Of a DNA stretch of 64,000 bases, positions 53,641 through 63,147 are shown piece by piece. Every line of letters starts with the position of its first letter. Position 1 is the stretch's first letter. The translations under genes and the position numbers were made by a program. The DNA comes from Modestobacter sp. VKM Ac-2986 (lineage in GTDB: Bacteria; Actinomycetota; Actinomycetes; Mycobacteriales; Geodermatophilaceae), in assembly GCF_026967795.1 (NCBI RefSeq), contig NZ_JAPVBH010000002.1, positions 310,001 through 374,000 of the forward strand, read 5' to 3'. The notes under the pieces were generated by a model. That model had not been told where the DNA came from and made no database searches. It saw only the letters and a list, made by a program, of their open reading frames with translations.

Positions 53641-55023
53641 GTGAGCGCACCCACCACCCCCGCTGACCTGGTCATCCTCGGTGGTGGCTCCGGTGGCTAC
53701 GCCGCGGCGCTGCGCGCCTCCGAGCTCGGCATGTCCGTCGTGCTGATCGAGAAGGACAAGGTCGGCGGCACCTGCCTGCACCGGGGCTGCATCCCGACCA
53801 AGGCGCTGCTGCACACCGCCGAGGTCGCCGACAACGCCCGCGAGGGCGAGCAGTTCGGCGTGAAGTCGACCCTGTCGGGCATCGACATGGACGGGGTGAA
53901 CGCCTACAAGGACGGCGTCATCTCCAAGAACTTCAAGGGCCTGACCGGGCTGATCAAGAGCCGCGGCATCACCATCGTCACCGGTGAGGGGCGGCTGGTC
54001 TCCCCCACCGCGGTCGAGGTCGACGGCACCCGCTACGAGGGCAAGCACGTCCTGCTGGCCACCGGCTCCTACGCCCGCTCGCTGCCCGGCATCGACATCG
54101 ACGGCACCAAGGTCATCACCAGCGACCACGCACTGGCCCTGGACCGGGTGCCCACCTCGGCGATCATCCTCGGCGGCGGCGTCATCGGCTGCGAGTTCGC
54201 CAGCGCCTGGAAGTCCTTCGGCGTCGACGTGACCATCGTCGAGGGCCTGCCGCACCTGGTGCCGCTGGAGGACGAGTCCTCCTCCAAGCTCCTCGAGCGC
54301 GCCTTCCGCCGCCGCAAGATCGACTTCTCCCTGGGCAGCCGGGTCGCCAAGGTCGAGACCACCGCCGACGGCGTCAAGGTCTCCCTGGAGAACGGCAAGG
54401 AGTTCGAGGCCGAGCTGGTGCTCGTCGCCGTCGGCCGCGGGCCGGTCAGCCAGGGCCTGGGCTACGAGGAGGCCGGGGTCGCCATGGAGCGTGGCTACGT
54501 CCTCGTCGACGAGTACATGCAGACCAACGTGCCGACCATCTCCGCCGTCGGTGACCTGGTGCCCACCCTCCAGCTGGCGCACGTCGGTTTCGGCGAGGGC
54601 ATCCTCGTCGCCGAGCGGCTCGCCGGCCTGCCGGTCGTGCCGCTGGACTACGCCGGCGTCCCGCGCGTCACCTACTCCGAGCCCGAGGTCGCCTCCGTCG
54701 GCCTGACCGAGGCCCAGGCCAAGGAGCGCTACGGCGAGCTCGAGATCGCCACCTACGACCTCGCCGGCAACGGGCGCGCCGCCATCCTCAAGACCGCCGG
54801 CGCGGTGAAGCTGATCCGCACCGCCAACGGCGGCCCGGTCGTCGGCGTGCACATGGTCGGCAGCCGGGTGGGCGACCTGATTGCCGAGGCCCAGCTCATC
54901 TACAACTGGGAGGCCCTCCCCGAGGAGGTCGCCCAGCTGATCCACCCGCACCCCACGCTCAGCGAGGCCCTCGGCGAGGCCGCACTCGTGCTCGCGGGCA
55001 AGCCGCTGCACGCGCACAGCTGA
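53641..55023 (+). CDS. lpdA: Dihydrolipoyl dehydrogenase (E3)
   Basis: A 460-residue flavoprotein disulfide reductase. The FAD motif VILGGGSGGYAAALRA is at about residues 11-26, and the redox disulfide in GGTCLHRGCIPTKALL is C45/C50. AIILGGGVIGCEFASAWKSFG is the NAD motif near 175. The C-terminal HPHPTLSEALGEAAL carries the catalytic His437 and Glu442. It reoxidises dihydrolipoamide on the E2 component encoded next door. GTG 53641 has GAGGAG upstream. The pairing lpdA-sucB here differs from M. tuberculosis, where lpdC lies elsewhere. Confidence 0.95.
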   Translation: MSAPTTPADLVILGGGSGGYAAALRASELGMSVVLIEKDKVGGTCLHRGCIPTKALLHTAEVADNAREGEQFGVKSTLSGIDMDGVNAYKDGVISKNFKGLTGLIKSRGITIVTGEGRLVSPTAVEVDGTRYEGKHVLLATGSYARSLPGIDIDGTKVITSDHALALDRVPTSAIILGGGVIGCEFASAWKSFGVDVTIVEGLPHLVPLEDESSSKLLERAFRRRKIDFSLGSRVAKVETTADGVKVSLENGKEFEAELVLVAVGRGPVSQGLGYEEAGVAMERGYVLVDEYMQTNVPTISAVGDLVPTLQLAHVGFGEGILVAERLAGLPVVPLDYAGVPRVTYSEPEVASVGLTEAQAKERYGELEIATYDLAGNGRAAILKTAGAVKLIRTANGGPVVGVHMVGSRVGDLIAEAQLIYNWEALPEEVAQLIHPHPTLSEALGEAALVLAGKPLHAHS

Positions 55024-55084
55024 CCCTGCTCGTCCCGTCCCACCCCCCGCGACACCCCCCCTGACCTGAGGAGACCTGCCTTCG

Positions 55085-56947
55085 ATGCCGACGACCGTCA
55101 CCATGCCCGCCCTGGGCGAGAGCGTCACCGAGGGCACGGTCACCCGTTGGTTGAAGCAGGAGGGTGACACCGTCGAGGTCGACGAGCCCCTCCTGGAGGT
55201 CTCCACCGACAAGGTCGACACGGAGATCCCCTCCCCCGCCGCCGGCGTGCTCACCAAGATCGTCGTCGCGGAGGACGAGACCGTTGAGGTCGGCGCGGAG
55301 CTGGCGGTGATCGGCGGCGGCGACGACGCCGCTCCCGCCGCCCCCGCGCAGGAGGAGGCCCCGGCCGAGGCGGCCCCGGCCCAGGACGAGGCCCCGGCGG
55401 CTCCCGCCCCGGCTGCTGAGGCACCGGCGGCCGAGACCCCGTCCCAGGACGGCGGATCGGGCGGTGGCGAGGGCACCACGGTGACCATGCCGGCGCTCGG
55501 CGAGAGCGTCACCGAGGGCACCGTCACCCGCTGGCTCAAGGCCGTGGGCGACGAGGTCACCGTCGACGAGCCGCTGCTGGAGGTGTCCACCGACAAGGTC
55601 GACACCGAGATCCCCTCCCCGGTCTCGGGCACCCTGCTGTCGATCACGGTGAACGAGGACGAGACCGTCGAGGTCGGCGCCGAGCTCGCCGTCATCGGCA
55701 CCGCCGGCAGCGCGCCCGCCGCGGCACCGGCCACCCCGGCCCCGGCGGCGGCCCCCGCACCGGCGGCCGAGAAGCCGCTGCCGTCTGCCCCCAAGACCGA
55801 CGCCCCGGCGCCCGCGCCGGAGGAGGTCTCCCCGACCCCGGTCGAGGCCAACACCAGCACCGGCCAGCCCGGCGCCGACTACGGCTCCGGCGGCGTCATG
55901 CCGACCACCTCGCCCACCGACAACCCCTCGCCGGCCGAGGCCGTCGCCCCCGCCTCGCGGCCGGCGGCAGCACCCGCGCCCGAGGGCTCCGGCGCCTACG
56001 TGACCCCGCTGGTGCGCCGCCTGGCCGCCGAGCAGGGCGTCGACCTGTCCACGGTCGAGGGCACCGGCGTCGGTGGCCGGATCCGCAAGCAGGACGTGCT
56101 CGCCGCCGCCGAGGCGGCCAAGGCCGCGGCCGCCACCCCGGCCCCGGCCGCCAGCCCTGCCCCCGCCGCGGCGTCCTCGGCGACCCGCACCCCCTCGCCG
56201 GCTGCCACGTCCAGCTCCGCGCTGCGCGGGCGCACCGAGAAGCTCTCCCGGCTGCGCACCGTCATCGCCAAGCGGATGCTGGAGTCGCTGCAGGTCAGTG
56301 CTCAGCTGACCACCGTCGTCGAGGTCGACGTCACCCGGATCGCGCGGCTGCGCGACCAGGTGAAGAACGACTTCGCCGGCCGCGAGGGCGTCAAGCTGTC
56401 GTTCCTGCCGTTCTTCGCCAAGGCCGCGATCGAGGCGCTCAAGGAGCACCCGGTCGTCAACTCCTCGGTCGACCTCGAGGCCGGCACGGTCACCTACCAC
56501 GACAGCGAGAACCTCGGCATCGCCGTCGACACCGAGCGCGGTCTGCTGGTGCCGGTCATCCACGGTGCGGGCGACCTCAACATCCCGGGTCTGGCGCGCA
56601 AGATCGCCGACCTGGCCGAGCGCACCCGGGTCAACAAGATCACGCCGGACGAGCTGGGTGGCGGCACCTTCACGCTGACCAACACCGGCAGCCGGGGCGC
56701 GCTCTTCGACACCCCGATCATCAACCAGCCGCAGGTCGCCATCCTGGGCCTCGGCGCGGTGGTGAAGCGGCCGGTCGTGGTCAAGGACGCCGACCTCGGC
56801 GAGGTCGTGGCCGTGCGCTCGATGGTCTACCTGGCCCTCAGCTACGACCACCGGATCGTCGACGGCGCCGACGCCGCCCGCTTCCTGGTCACCATGAAGG
56901 AGCGTCTCGAGGCCGGCCAGTTCTCCGGCGACCTCGGCCTCGCCTGA
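55085..56947 (+). CDS. sucB: Dihydrolipoamide acyltransferase (E2) of 2-oxoacid dehydrogenase, two lipoyl domains
   Basis: A 620-residue E2. Two lipoyl domains (about 2-78 and 133-208) each hold the lipoylation site [10 protein letters not shown], separated by Ala/Pro-rich linkers. The E1/E3-binding domain lies at about 302-337 ([20 protein letters not shown]). The catalytic domain (about 385-620) ends with [10 protein letters not shown] (His589, Asp593). It corresponds to DlaT/SucB Rv2215, which in mycobacteria serves pyruvate dehydrogenase. Whether the substrate is pyruvate or 2-oxoglutarate cannot be told, since no E1 gene is here. TGAGGAGA lies before the ATG. It is co-directional with lpdA, 61 nt apart. 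Confidence 0.94.
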   Translation: MPTTVTMPALGESVTEGTVTRWLKQEGDTVEVDEPLLEVSTDKVDTEIPSPAAGVLTKIVVAEDETVEVGAELAVIGGGDDAAPAAPAQEEAPAEAAPAQDEAPAAPAPAAEAPAAETPSQDGGSGGGEGTTVTMPALGESVTEGTVTRWLKAVGDEVTVDEPLLEVSTDKVDTEIPSPVSGTLLSITVNEDETVEVGAELAVIGTAGSAPAAAPATPAPAAAPAPAAEKPLPSAPKTDAPAPAPEEVSPTPVEANTSTGQPGADYGSGGVMPTTSPTDNPSPAEAVAPASRPAAAPAPEGSGAYVTPLVRRLAAEQGVDLSTVEGTGVGGRIRKQDVLAAAEAAKAAAATPAPAASPAPAAASSATRTPSPAATSSSALRGRTEKLSRLRTVIAKRMLESLQVSAQLTTVVEVDVTRIARLRDQVKNDFAGREGVKLSFLPFFAKAAIEALKEHPVVNSSVDLEAGTVTYHDSENLGIAVDTERGLLVPVIHGAGDLNIPGLARKIADLAERTRVNKITPDELGGGTFTLTNTGSRGALFDTPIINQPQVAILGLGAVVKRPVVVKDADLGEVVAVRSMVYLALSYDHRIVDGADAARFLVTMKERLEAGQFSGDLGLA

Positions 56948-56955
56948 TCGAGCAC

Positions 56956-57023
56956 CCCGTCCGCCGGCTCGGCTGAGCCCGCGGACGGGTACCGAGGGCC
57001 CCGGCACCTGCCGGGGCCCTCGG
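56956..57023 (+). terminator. Two tandem hairpins ending the lpdA-sucB operon
   Basis: A 9-bp stem (56956-56964 with 56981-56989) with an inner GGCTC/GAGCC stem is followed by a 15-bp stem (56992-57006 with 57009-57023). Confidence 0.75.
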
Positions 57024-57076
57024 CATCTCTCCGGCCGTCGAGCCGGTCCGTGCGCCGCCACCGCTGGGAGAGCTCG

Positions 57077-57982
57077 ATGAAGATCGCCGTGACCGGGTCC
57101 TCCGGACTCATCGGATCGGCACTGGTCCCGCTCCTGGTCGCCGACGGGCACGAGGTGCTGCGCCTGGTGCGCCGCACCCCGCGGACCGCCGACGAGCACC
57201 GCTGGGAGCCCGCGCACCGCCGGCTCCCCCCGGGCCTGTTCGACGACGTCGACGCGGTCGTCAACCTGGCCGGTGTCGGGGTGGCCGACCACCGCTGGAC
57301 CGCGGCGCACAAGCAGGCCGTACTCAGCAGCCGGGTCGACGCCACCACGACCGTCAGCGAGGCCCTGGCCGCAGCGGCCTCGGCCGATCCGGGCCGGGAG
57401 CGGGTCCTGCTGTCGGCCTCGGCGGTGGGGTACTACGGGGACACCGGCGACCGGGTCGTCGAGGAGAGCGCACCGGCGGGCTCGGACTTCCTCGCCGACG
57501 TCTGCGTCGCGTGGGAGGCGGCCACCGCACCGGCGGTGGACGCCGGCATCCGGGTGGCCACCCTGCGCACCGGGCTGGTGCTCGCCCGCGGCGGACTGCT
57601 GGGCCGACTGGCCCCGCTGTTCAAGCTCGGGGTCGGCGGCAAGCTCGGCAACGGCCGCCAGTACATGCCGTGGATCAGCCTGGCCGACGAGGTCGACGCG
57701 ATCCGGTTCCTGCTCACCGCCCCGGTGTCCGGCCCGGTGAACCTGACCGCGCCCACCCCGGTCACCAACGCCGAGTTCACCGCCGCACTGGCCGACGTGG
57801 TGCACCGGCCGGCGCTGCTGACCGTGCCGGGCATCGCCCTGCAGGTGGTGCTGGGTGAGTTCGCGCGGGTCGGCGCGCTGGCCGGTCAGCGCGCGGTGCC
57901 GGCGGCGCTGGAGGCCGCCGGGTACCGGTTCTCCGTCACCGACCTGCGTGCGGCCCTCGCCCAGGCACACGCCAAGGGCTGA
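57077..57982 (+). CDS. TIGR01777-family epimerase (SDR39U1-like, DUF1731 C-terminus)
   Basis: A 301-residue atypical SDR. The NAD(P)-binding N-terminus is MKIAVTGSSGLIGSALVPLL, followed by VVNLAGVGVADHRWTAAHKQ. The active-site region reads LLSASAVGYYGDTGDRVVEE (YxxxG in place of the usual YxxxK). The DUF1731 C-terminal part is LTAPTPVTNAEFTAALADVV with the final AGYRF. It matches Rv2216 and is conserved between the E2 and lipB genes. The substrate is unknown. ATG 57077 has GGGAG upstream; upstream in-frame codons do not improve it. Confidence 0.9.
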   Translation: MKIAVTGSSGLIGSALVPLLVADGHEVLRLVRRTPRTADEHRWEPAHRRLPPGLFDDVDAVVNLAGVGVADHRWTAAHKQAVLSSRVDATTTVSEALAAAASADPGRERVLLSASAVGYYGDTGDRVVEESAPAGSDFLADVCVAWEAATAPAVDAGIRVATLRTGLVLARGGLLGRLAPLFKLGVGGKLGNGRQYMPWISLADEVDAIRFLLTAPVSGPVNLTAPTPVTNAEFTAALADVVHRPALLTVPGIALQVVLGEFARVGALAGQRAVPAALEAAGYRFSVTDLRAALAQAHAKG

Positions 57983-58008
57983 CCGTTCCGCCGGACACCC
58001 CCGGTCGG

Positions 58009-60042
58009 TCACCCGCCGCCGACCAGCCCGCCCTCGGCGATCCGCCATCCGCCGGGGGTGCGGGCGAGCACCAGCTCGACCCGGGCGTCCCCGCGCCCGG
58101 GAACCAGATCCGCGTCGGCCTGCAGCTCGCGGGTGCCCGGTGCCGGCACCCCCGTCCGGTAGGCCGGGAGCGCGTCGACCAGCAGCACCCGTACCCGGCC
58201 GGGTGACTCCTCCCTCACCGAGACCACCTCGCGCAGCTGTGGGGTGAAGCCCTCCACCACCCTGCCTGCGGTGCGCAGCGCGGTCAGCTGCTCGGTGTCC
58301 CGGGCGAGCAGCGGGCTGCCCGGGGCGTGGACGGTGGCCAGCACGGCCGGGTCGGCGCCGGCCGCGAAGGCGGCGGTCCGGCGCTGGTAGAGCTCACCGA
58401 CCACCCCTGCCCAGCCGTCCTCGTCGACCGGCGTCTCGGTGCGGTCGGCGGCCGGCGGGCTCGCCGACGCCTGCGTGGGCGGGCTGGGGGACGGGAGCTG
58501 CGGTGCGACGGCCGGCGACGAGGCGGTGGCCGACCCGGTCGGTGCCGGAGCCGGCTGGGTGCCCGGGGCCCCCGGCCCTCCTGGCGTACCGGTCCCCCGC
58601 CCTCCTGGCGTACCGGTTCCCGGTCCTGCTGACACGGCGCTCCCCGGCCCTCTTGGCGTGGCGGCCCCCGACCCCCCTGGCAGGGCGTCCCCCGGCCCTC
58701 CTGGCGCGCCGCGCTCCGGCGTCCCGGCGGTGGCACCCCCCGCCGTCCCCGCGGTGTCGCCCTGCGGCGCCCGGTCCCCCGGTCGTCCCCCGGCGGGCGC
58801 CGCCGGACCGTGGGGAGCCGTTGCCCCGCCGGTCGGCGACGCCGGCGGACCGGTGGGCGACCCCGACGGGGCAGTGGAGCGCACGTCCCCGGTCGGGGCG
58901 GGCCCGGCCACCGCCGCGGGCACCGGCTCGCCGGCGCTCCCCCAGCTCGACCCCAGCCAGACCGCACCCGCCAGGGCACCGCCGACCGCCAGCACCACGG
59001 CAGCACCGGTGACCGACCTCCGGACGAGTGCGCGCCACTGCCCGTCCACACCGGACCGCTCGGTCGACCACCGCCGCGCCCGGGCCAGCCGGCTCGCCGG
59101 GGCGGGTGCAGCGTGCGCGGCCCGCGGCCGCTGCCCCGGTACCTGGTGGGTCAGCTCGGTACGCGGCCCGCGGCCGGTGACGGCGAGCTCGGTGTCAGGG
59201 ACCCCGGCCACCGGCAGCCGCACCGGCTCGGGCCGGCAGGCATGCCGGAGGTCGAGGGCGAACGCGGCCGCCGAGCCCCGCTCGTGCGGCTCCGGCGACA
59301 GCCCGCGCAGGACCACCCGGACCAGCTCCTCGGGAGCCTCGGGGGCCAGCACCGCCAGGTCGGGCAGCTGACCGCCCGCCGCGACGGTGAGCGTGCCGGC
59401 GGGGTCGGCGGCGTTCCACGGTGCGATGCCGGTGAGCGCGTGGAAGGCCGCGGCCGCCACGCCGAAGACGTCCGAGGCCGGCCCCGGTGCGCCTCCGCGG
59501 GCGACCACCGGGTCGACATAGGGCGGGGTGACCTCGGCGCGGGCGGCGTCCCCGACCAGCCGCGCCGTCCCGAGGTCGGTGAGCACCGGGCGCCCCTCGG
59601 CGGTGAAGACGATGTTGCCCGGCGAGAGGTCACCGTGCACGACGCCACGGTCGTGGGCGTGGGCCAGCGCGGCGGCGACCGGGGCGACCGTGGTCACGAC
59701 CTCCCCGGGCCGCAGCCGGCCCCGCCGGGCGAGCAGCGCGGCCAGGCTCCCGCCCTCGAGCAGGTCGAGCACCAGCGCCACCTGCGCCGGTGCACCGCGC
59801 ACCTCGCGGCGGACGACCTCGTGGAGGCGGACCAGGTGCGGGTGGTCCAGCTCCCCCAGCAGCGTTGCCTCCCGCTCCTGCCGCTCGGGGTCACCCCGGA
59901 CGAGCACCTTGACCGCGACCGGGGGTCCACCGGACCGGGGACGGGCCCGCCAGACCTGGCCGGACCCGCCACGGCCGAGCAGCTCCTCGAGCACGAGTCC
60001 GGGTACGACGGGGGCCGCGGTCGGGGCGGGCTGCGCAGGCAT
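58009..60042 (-). CDS. Divergent Ser/Thr protein kinase with extracytoplasmic NTF2-like tail
   Basis: A 677-residue transmembrane kinase. Kinase domain about 15-270: GRGGSGQVWRA (glycine loop), VAVKVLVRGD (Lys), catalytic loop HGDLSPGNIVF near residue 135 (HRD became HGD, catalytic Asp and Asn kept) and LTDLGTARL in place of DFG. A membrane helix is at about 330-352 (GAAVVLAVGGALAGAVWLGS). A long Gly/Pro/Thr linker (about 360-545) with GTGTPGGRG-type repeats follows, then a folded C-terminal domain (about 555-677) resembling an NTF2/SnoaL fold. ATG 60042 is set by TACGGT 7 nt upstream. It could be an active non-RD kinase or a sensor pseudokinase. Confidence 0.82.
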   Translation of the reverse strand: MPAQPAPTAAPVVPGLVLEELLGRGGSGQVWRARPRSGGPPVAVKVLVRGDPERQEREATLLGELDHPHLVRLHEVVRREVRGAPAQVALVLDLLEGGSLAALLARRGRLRPGEVVTTVAPVAAALAHAHDRGVVHGDLSPGNIVFTAEGRPVLTDLGTARLVGDAARAEVTPPYVDPVVARGGAPGPASDVFGVAAAAFHALTGIAPWNAADPAGTLTVAAGGQLPDLAVLAPEAPEELVRVVLRGLSPEPHERGSAAAFALDLRHACRPEPVRLPVAGVPDTELAVTGRGPRTELTHQVPGQRPRAAHAAPAPASRLARARRWSTERSGVDGQWRALVRRSVTGAAVVLAVGGALAGAVWLGSSWGSAGEPVPAAVAGPAPTGDVRSTAPSGSPTGPPASPTGGATAPHGPAAPAGGRPGDRAPQGDTAGTAGGATAGTPERGAPGGPGDALPGGSGAATPRGPGSAVSAGPGTGTPGGRGTGTPGGPGAPGTQPAPAPTGSATASSPAVAPQLPSPSPPTQASASPPAADRTETPVDEDGWAGVVGELYQRRTAAFAAGADPAVLATVHAPGSPLLARDTEQLTALRTAGRVVEGFTPQLREVVSVREESPGRVRVLLVDALPAYRTGVPAPGTRELQADADLVPGRGDARVELVLARTPGGWRIAEGGLVGGG

Positions 60043-60049
60043 GCCGGGG

Positions 60050-60055
60050 ACCGTA
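60050..60055 (-). promoter_or_regulatory. -10 hexamer TACGGT, leaderless promoter of the divergent kinase gene
   Basis: TACGGT on the minus strand lies 7 nt before ATG 60042. Confidence 0.55.
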
Positions 60056-60148
60056 GGCGGTCCGGCGGCCACCGCGTCGGCGCTGTCCACAGGCCGCTGC
60101 TCCGTCCACGGGCCGGACTCCGGCCGGACGGGGCCGGCGCCCAGCGCC

Positions 60149-60154
60149 TACGTT
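60149..60154 (+). promoter_or_regulatory. -10 hexamer TACGTT, leaderless promoter of the flavoprotein gene
   Basis: TACGTT lies 6 nt before ATG 60161. Confidence 0.6.
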
Positions 60155-60160
60155 CGGGGC

Positions 60161-61414
60161 ATGACCCTGCCTGCACGCGCCGAGGTGGTCGTGGTCGGCG
60201 CCGGCCTGGCCGGGCTGTCGGCGGCGACCCGGCTGGCTGCCGCCGGCCGCGACGTCCACCTGGTCGACGCAGCCGACCACGCCGGCGGACGGCTGACCAC
60301 GACCCGGGTCGACGGGTTCACCGTCGACCGGGGCTTCCAGGTGCTCAACACCGGCTACCCGCGGGTGGCCGACCTCGACCTGGACGCCCTGGACATGGGG
60401 TGGTTCTGGACCGGGGCGGTCGTGCAGGGCGAGCGCGGCCCGCACCGCGTCGTCGACCCCCGTGAGCACCTCGGAGCACTGCTGGACACCGTGCGGGCGC
60501 CGATCGGCGGGCTCCCGCGGAAGGCGGCGCTGGCCGCCTTCTCCGCCCGGGCGGGCTACCTGCCGGTGTCCCGGTTGCTGGCGGCCCCCGAGCGCACCGC
60601 CGAGGAGGCACTGCGCTCCGCCGGCGTGGGCGAGCAGGCCCTGGAGACGTTCCTGCGCCCCTTCCTGTCCGGGGTGCTGCTGGAGGACCGGCTGAGCACC
60701 TCCAGCCGCTACCTCGACCTGGTGTGGCGCAGCTTCGTCCGTGGCCGGGTCGGCCTCCCCGCAGCCGGGATGCAGTCGGTCGGCCAGCAGCTGGCCGACC
60801 GGCTGCCCGCCGGGCAGGTGCACTTGAGGGTCCGCGTCACCGCCGTCGACGGCCGGTCGGTGCGCACCGCCGCCGGGACGACGACGGCCGACGCGGTCGT
60901 GGTCGCCACCGACCCCGACACCGCCAGCGGGCTGCTCCCCGGTCTGGGGGCCTCCGCACCGCGGCAGGTCACCACCCACCTGCACGTGCTGCCGACCTCC
61001 CCATGGTCCGAACCGCTCATCGTGCTCGGACGGCCCGGTGGCCGGCTGGTCAACAGCGTCGTCGTCTCCGACGCCCAGCCCGCCTACAGCCCTGACGGGC
61101 GGGCCCTGGTGGCCAGCTCCACCCTGCAGCCCACCCGGGAGGCCGACGTCCGGGCCGAGGTCGCCCGCGCGCACGGCGTGGCACCGGCCGAGCTCGAGCA
61201 CCTCACCAGCGTGACCGTCACCGGCGCGCAACCGGCGGCGACGGTACCGCTGCAGCACCGGCGACCGGTCGACCTGGGCGAGGGCCTGTTCGTCTGCGGC
61301 GACCACCGGGACACCCCGTCCATCCAGGGCGCCATGGCCAGCGGTGCCCGCACCGCCCGCGCCGTCCTGCGCCGGCTGGCGGGCTCGGCACCCGCGCCGG
61401 GACGCGGGGCTTGA
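60161..61414 (+). CDS. FAD-dependent amine oxidase-type oxidoreductase
   Basis: A 417-residue flavoprotein of the amine-oxidase/desaturase fold. The N-terminal motif [20 protein letters not shown] (about 7-26) is followed by HAGGRLTTTRVDGFTVDRGFQ. The C-terminal FAD contact is LFVCGDHRDTPSIQGAMASG. It resembles short phytoene desaturase/protoporphyrinogen oxidase-like proteins but matches none of the named enzymes well enough to assign a substrate. ATG 60161 is leaderless (TACGTT 6 nt upstream). It could act on a carotenoid or polyamine, which is speculation given only the distant crt genes. Confidence 0.78.
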   Translation: MTLPARAEVVVVGAGLAGLSAATRLAAAGRDVHLVDAADHAGGRLTTTRVDGFTVDRGFQVLNTGYPRVADLDLDALDMGWFWTGAVVQGERGPHRVVDPREHLGALLDTVRAPIGGLPRKAALAAFSARAGYLPVSRLLAAPERTAEEALRSAGVGEQALETFLRPFLSGVLLEDRLSTSSRYLDLVWRSFVRGRVGLPAAGMQSVGQQLADRLPAGQVHLRVRVTAVDGRSVRTAAGTTTADAVVVATDPDTASGLLPGLGASAPRQVTTHLHVLPTSPWSEPLIVLGRPGGRLVNSVVVSDAQPAYSPDGRALVASSTLQPTREADVRAEVARAHGVAPAELEHLTSVTVTGAQPAATVPLQHRRPVDLGEGLFVCGDHRDTPSIQGAMASGARTARAVLRRLAGSAPAPGRGA

Positions 61415-61459
61415 GGGCCGCCACCGCGGCGGAGCGACGGGCCGGAGCCCGGGCCCGGG

Positions 61460-61465
61460 TAGGTT
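61460..61465 (+). promoter_or_regulatory. -10 hexamer TAGGTT, leaderless promoter of the peptidase E-like gene
   Basis: TAGGTT lies 6 nt before GTG 61472. Confidence 0.6.
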
Positions 61466-61471
61466 CGCGCC

Positions 61472-62200
61472 GTGCCCGCTGCCGCACCCACGATCCTGGC
61501 CACCAGCATGGGCCTGCACGCCCGCGGCCCCCACGGCGCGGTGCCCGGACCGGTCGTCGACCTGGCGGTCGAGCTCGCCGGCCGGCCGGAGCAGCCGCGG
61601 ATCACCTACCTGGGCACCGCCACCGGCGACGACCCGGCGCGGGTGGCGGGCTTCTACGGCGCCTTCGCCGGCAGCGCCGTCCGGGCCTCGCACCTGAGCC
61701 TGTTCCCCATGCCGAACCTCGCCGACGTGCGCACGCACCTGCTGTCCCAGGACGTCGTCTGGGTGGGCGGCGGCAGCGTCGCCGCCCTGCTCGCGGTCTG
61801 GCGGGTGCACGGCCTGGACGAGGTGTTCCGGGAGGCGTGGCAGGCCGGCGTCGTACTGGCGGGGGTGTCGGCCGGGTCGCTGTGCTGGCACGCCGGGGGC
61901 ACCACGGACTCCTTCGGCCCGGACCTGCGGCCGGTGACGAACGGGCTGGCGCTGCTGCCGCACTCCAACGGCGTCCACCACGACTCCGAGGCCCAGCGCC
62001 GGCCGGTCTACCACCGGCTGGTCGCCGAGGGCGTGCTGCCCGCCGGGTACGCGACCGACGACGGCGTGGGGCTGGTCTACCGCGGCACCGAGCTGGTCGA
62101 GGCGGTCTCCGACCGGCCCGGCGCGAGCGCCCACCGGGTCGCGCGCGGCAGCGACGGGCAGGCCGTGGAGACACCGGTCCGCCCCCGCCGGCTGGCCTGA
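61472..62200 (+). CDS. Peptidase E-like protein (S51 family)
   Basis: A 242-residue serine peptidase of the class-I glutamine amidotransferase-like fold. The nucleophile elbow is [20 protein letters not shown] near residue 130. Preceding it are [15 protein letters not shown] and [17 protein letters not shown] (the GGG substrate loop). [16 protein letters not shown] carries the catalytic His. S51 enzymes cleave Asp-X dipeptides or cyanophycin-type substrates; dipeptidase E is the nearest named type. GTG 61472 is leaderless (TAGGTT 6 nt upstream). It is transcribed co-directionally with the flavoprotein gene, 57 nt away. Confidence 0.85.
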   Translation: MPAAAPTILATSMGLHARGPHGAVPGPVVDLAVELAGRPEQPRITYLGTATGDDPARVAGFYGAFAGSAVRASHLSLFPMPNLADVRTHLLSQDVVWVGGGSVAALLAVWRVHGLDEVFREAWQAGVVLAGVSAGSLCWHAGGTTDSFGPDLRPVTNGLALLPHSNGVHHDSEAQRRPVYHRLVAEGVLPAGYATDDGVGLVYRGTELVEAVSDRPGASAHRVARGSDGQAVETPVRPRRLA

Positions 62201-62265
62201 CCGGTCCCGTCCAGCGGCTCGTCCCGGGCTCGCGGAGGACGAGGGGGACGGAGCCGGACGAGGCA

Positions 62266-62271
62266 TAGGCT
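62266..62271 (+). promoter_or_regulatory. -10 hexamer TAGGCT, leaderless promoter of lipB
   Basis: TAGGCT lies 8 nt before ATG 62280. Confidence 0.6.
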
Positions 62272-62279
62272 GTCTGGTC

Positions 62280-62924
62280 ATGAGCGAGCTGGCGGTGGTG
62301 CGGGCGGGGCTGGTCCCCTACGAGCAGGCGTGGGCGCAGCAGCGCGAGGTGCACGAGCGACGGGTCGCCGGCACGGGCCCGGACACCCTCCTGCTGCTGG
62401 AGCACCCGCCGGTCTACACCGCCGGGAAGCGCACCCTGCCGCACGAGCGGCCCTTCGACGGCACCCCGGTCGTCGACGTCGACCGCGGCGGCAAGATCAC
62501 CTGGCACGGCCCGGGCCAGCTCGTCGGCTACCCCATCGTGCAGCTGGCCGACCCGGTCGACGTCGTCGCGCACGTCCGCCGGCTGGAGCTCGCCCTGATG
62601 GAGGTCTGCGCCGGCTTTGGTCTGGCCACGTCGCAGGTCGAGGGCCGCAGTGGCGTCTGGGTGCTGGCCGACGAGCGCGGGCCGGACCGCAAGGTGGCCG
62701 CGATCGGCGTCCGGGTGGCCCGCGGGGTGACCATGCACGGCTTCGCCCTCAACTGCGACCCCGACATGACCGCCTTCGGCAACATGGTCCCGTGCGGCAT
62801 CCCCGACGCCGGGGCGACCTCGCTGACCGCCGAGCTCGGCCGGGACGTCACCGTCGCCGAGGCCATCGAGCCGGTCGAGGCCACGATGCGCCGCGTGCTC
62901 ACCGGCACCGCCGTCCCCGCCTGA
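62280..62924 (+). CDS. lipB: Lipoyl(octanoyl) transferase
   Basis: A 214-residue LipB. It moves octanoyl from octanoyl-ACP to lipoyl domains, the first step of lipoate assembly on proteins such as the E2 encoded 6 kb upstream and GcvH. Signatures: [31 protein letters not shown] (about 71-88), the catalytic Lys138 in [10 protein letters not shown] and Cys172 in [13 protein letters not shown] 62280 has TAGGCT 8 nt upstream. lipA, which follows in M. tuberculosis, is absent; leuS is convergent instead, so the conserved block ends here. Confidence 0.95.
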   Translation: MSELAVVRAGLVPYEQAWAQQREVHERRVAGTGPDTLLLLEHPPVYTAGKRTLPHERPFDGTPVVDVDRGGKITWHGPGQLVGYPIVQLADPVDVVAHVRRLELALMEVCAGFGLATSQVEGRSGVWVLADERGPDRKVAAIGVRVARGVTMHGFALNCDPDMTAFGNMVPCGIPDAGATSLTAELGRDVTVAEAIEPVEATMRRVLTGTAVPA

Positions 62925-63038
62925 CGTCGGGTGCCGGCGCCGGGCAGGTGCCCGCGCCGGGCAGCCCCCTGCCGCGGGCGGTGTCCCGGCCGGACCAGCG
63001 TCCCCGCCTGATCTGGTCTGCGGCGTCCTCCCTCACCG

Positions 63039-63105
63039 ACGTCTGTCCTCCCTCAGCAGCACTGGTGAGGGAGGACAGACGTGGATCAGGTCACCTGATC
63101 CACGT
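63039..63105. terminator. Two overlapping palindromes between lipB and leuS
   Basis: The first has 17-bp perfect arms (63039-63055 with 63066-63082) and a 10-nt loop. The second has 13-bp perfect arms (63079-63091 with 63093-63105) around one base. They share four bases, so only one can fold fully at a time. They lie between convergent genes. Confidence 0.7.
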
Positions 63106-63147
63106 CCGGTAGCCGGGCTCCGCCGGTCGCCGCCGCGGGGCCCTTCC

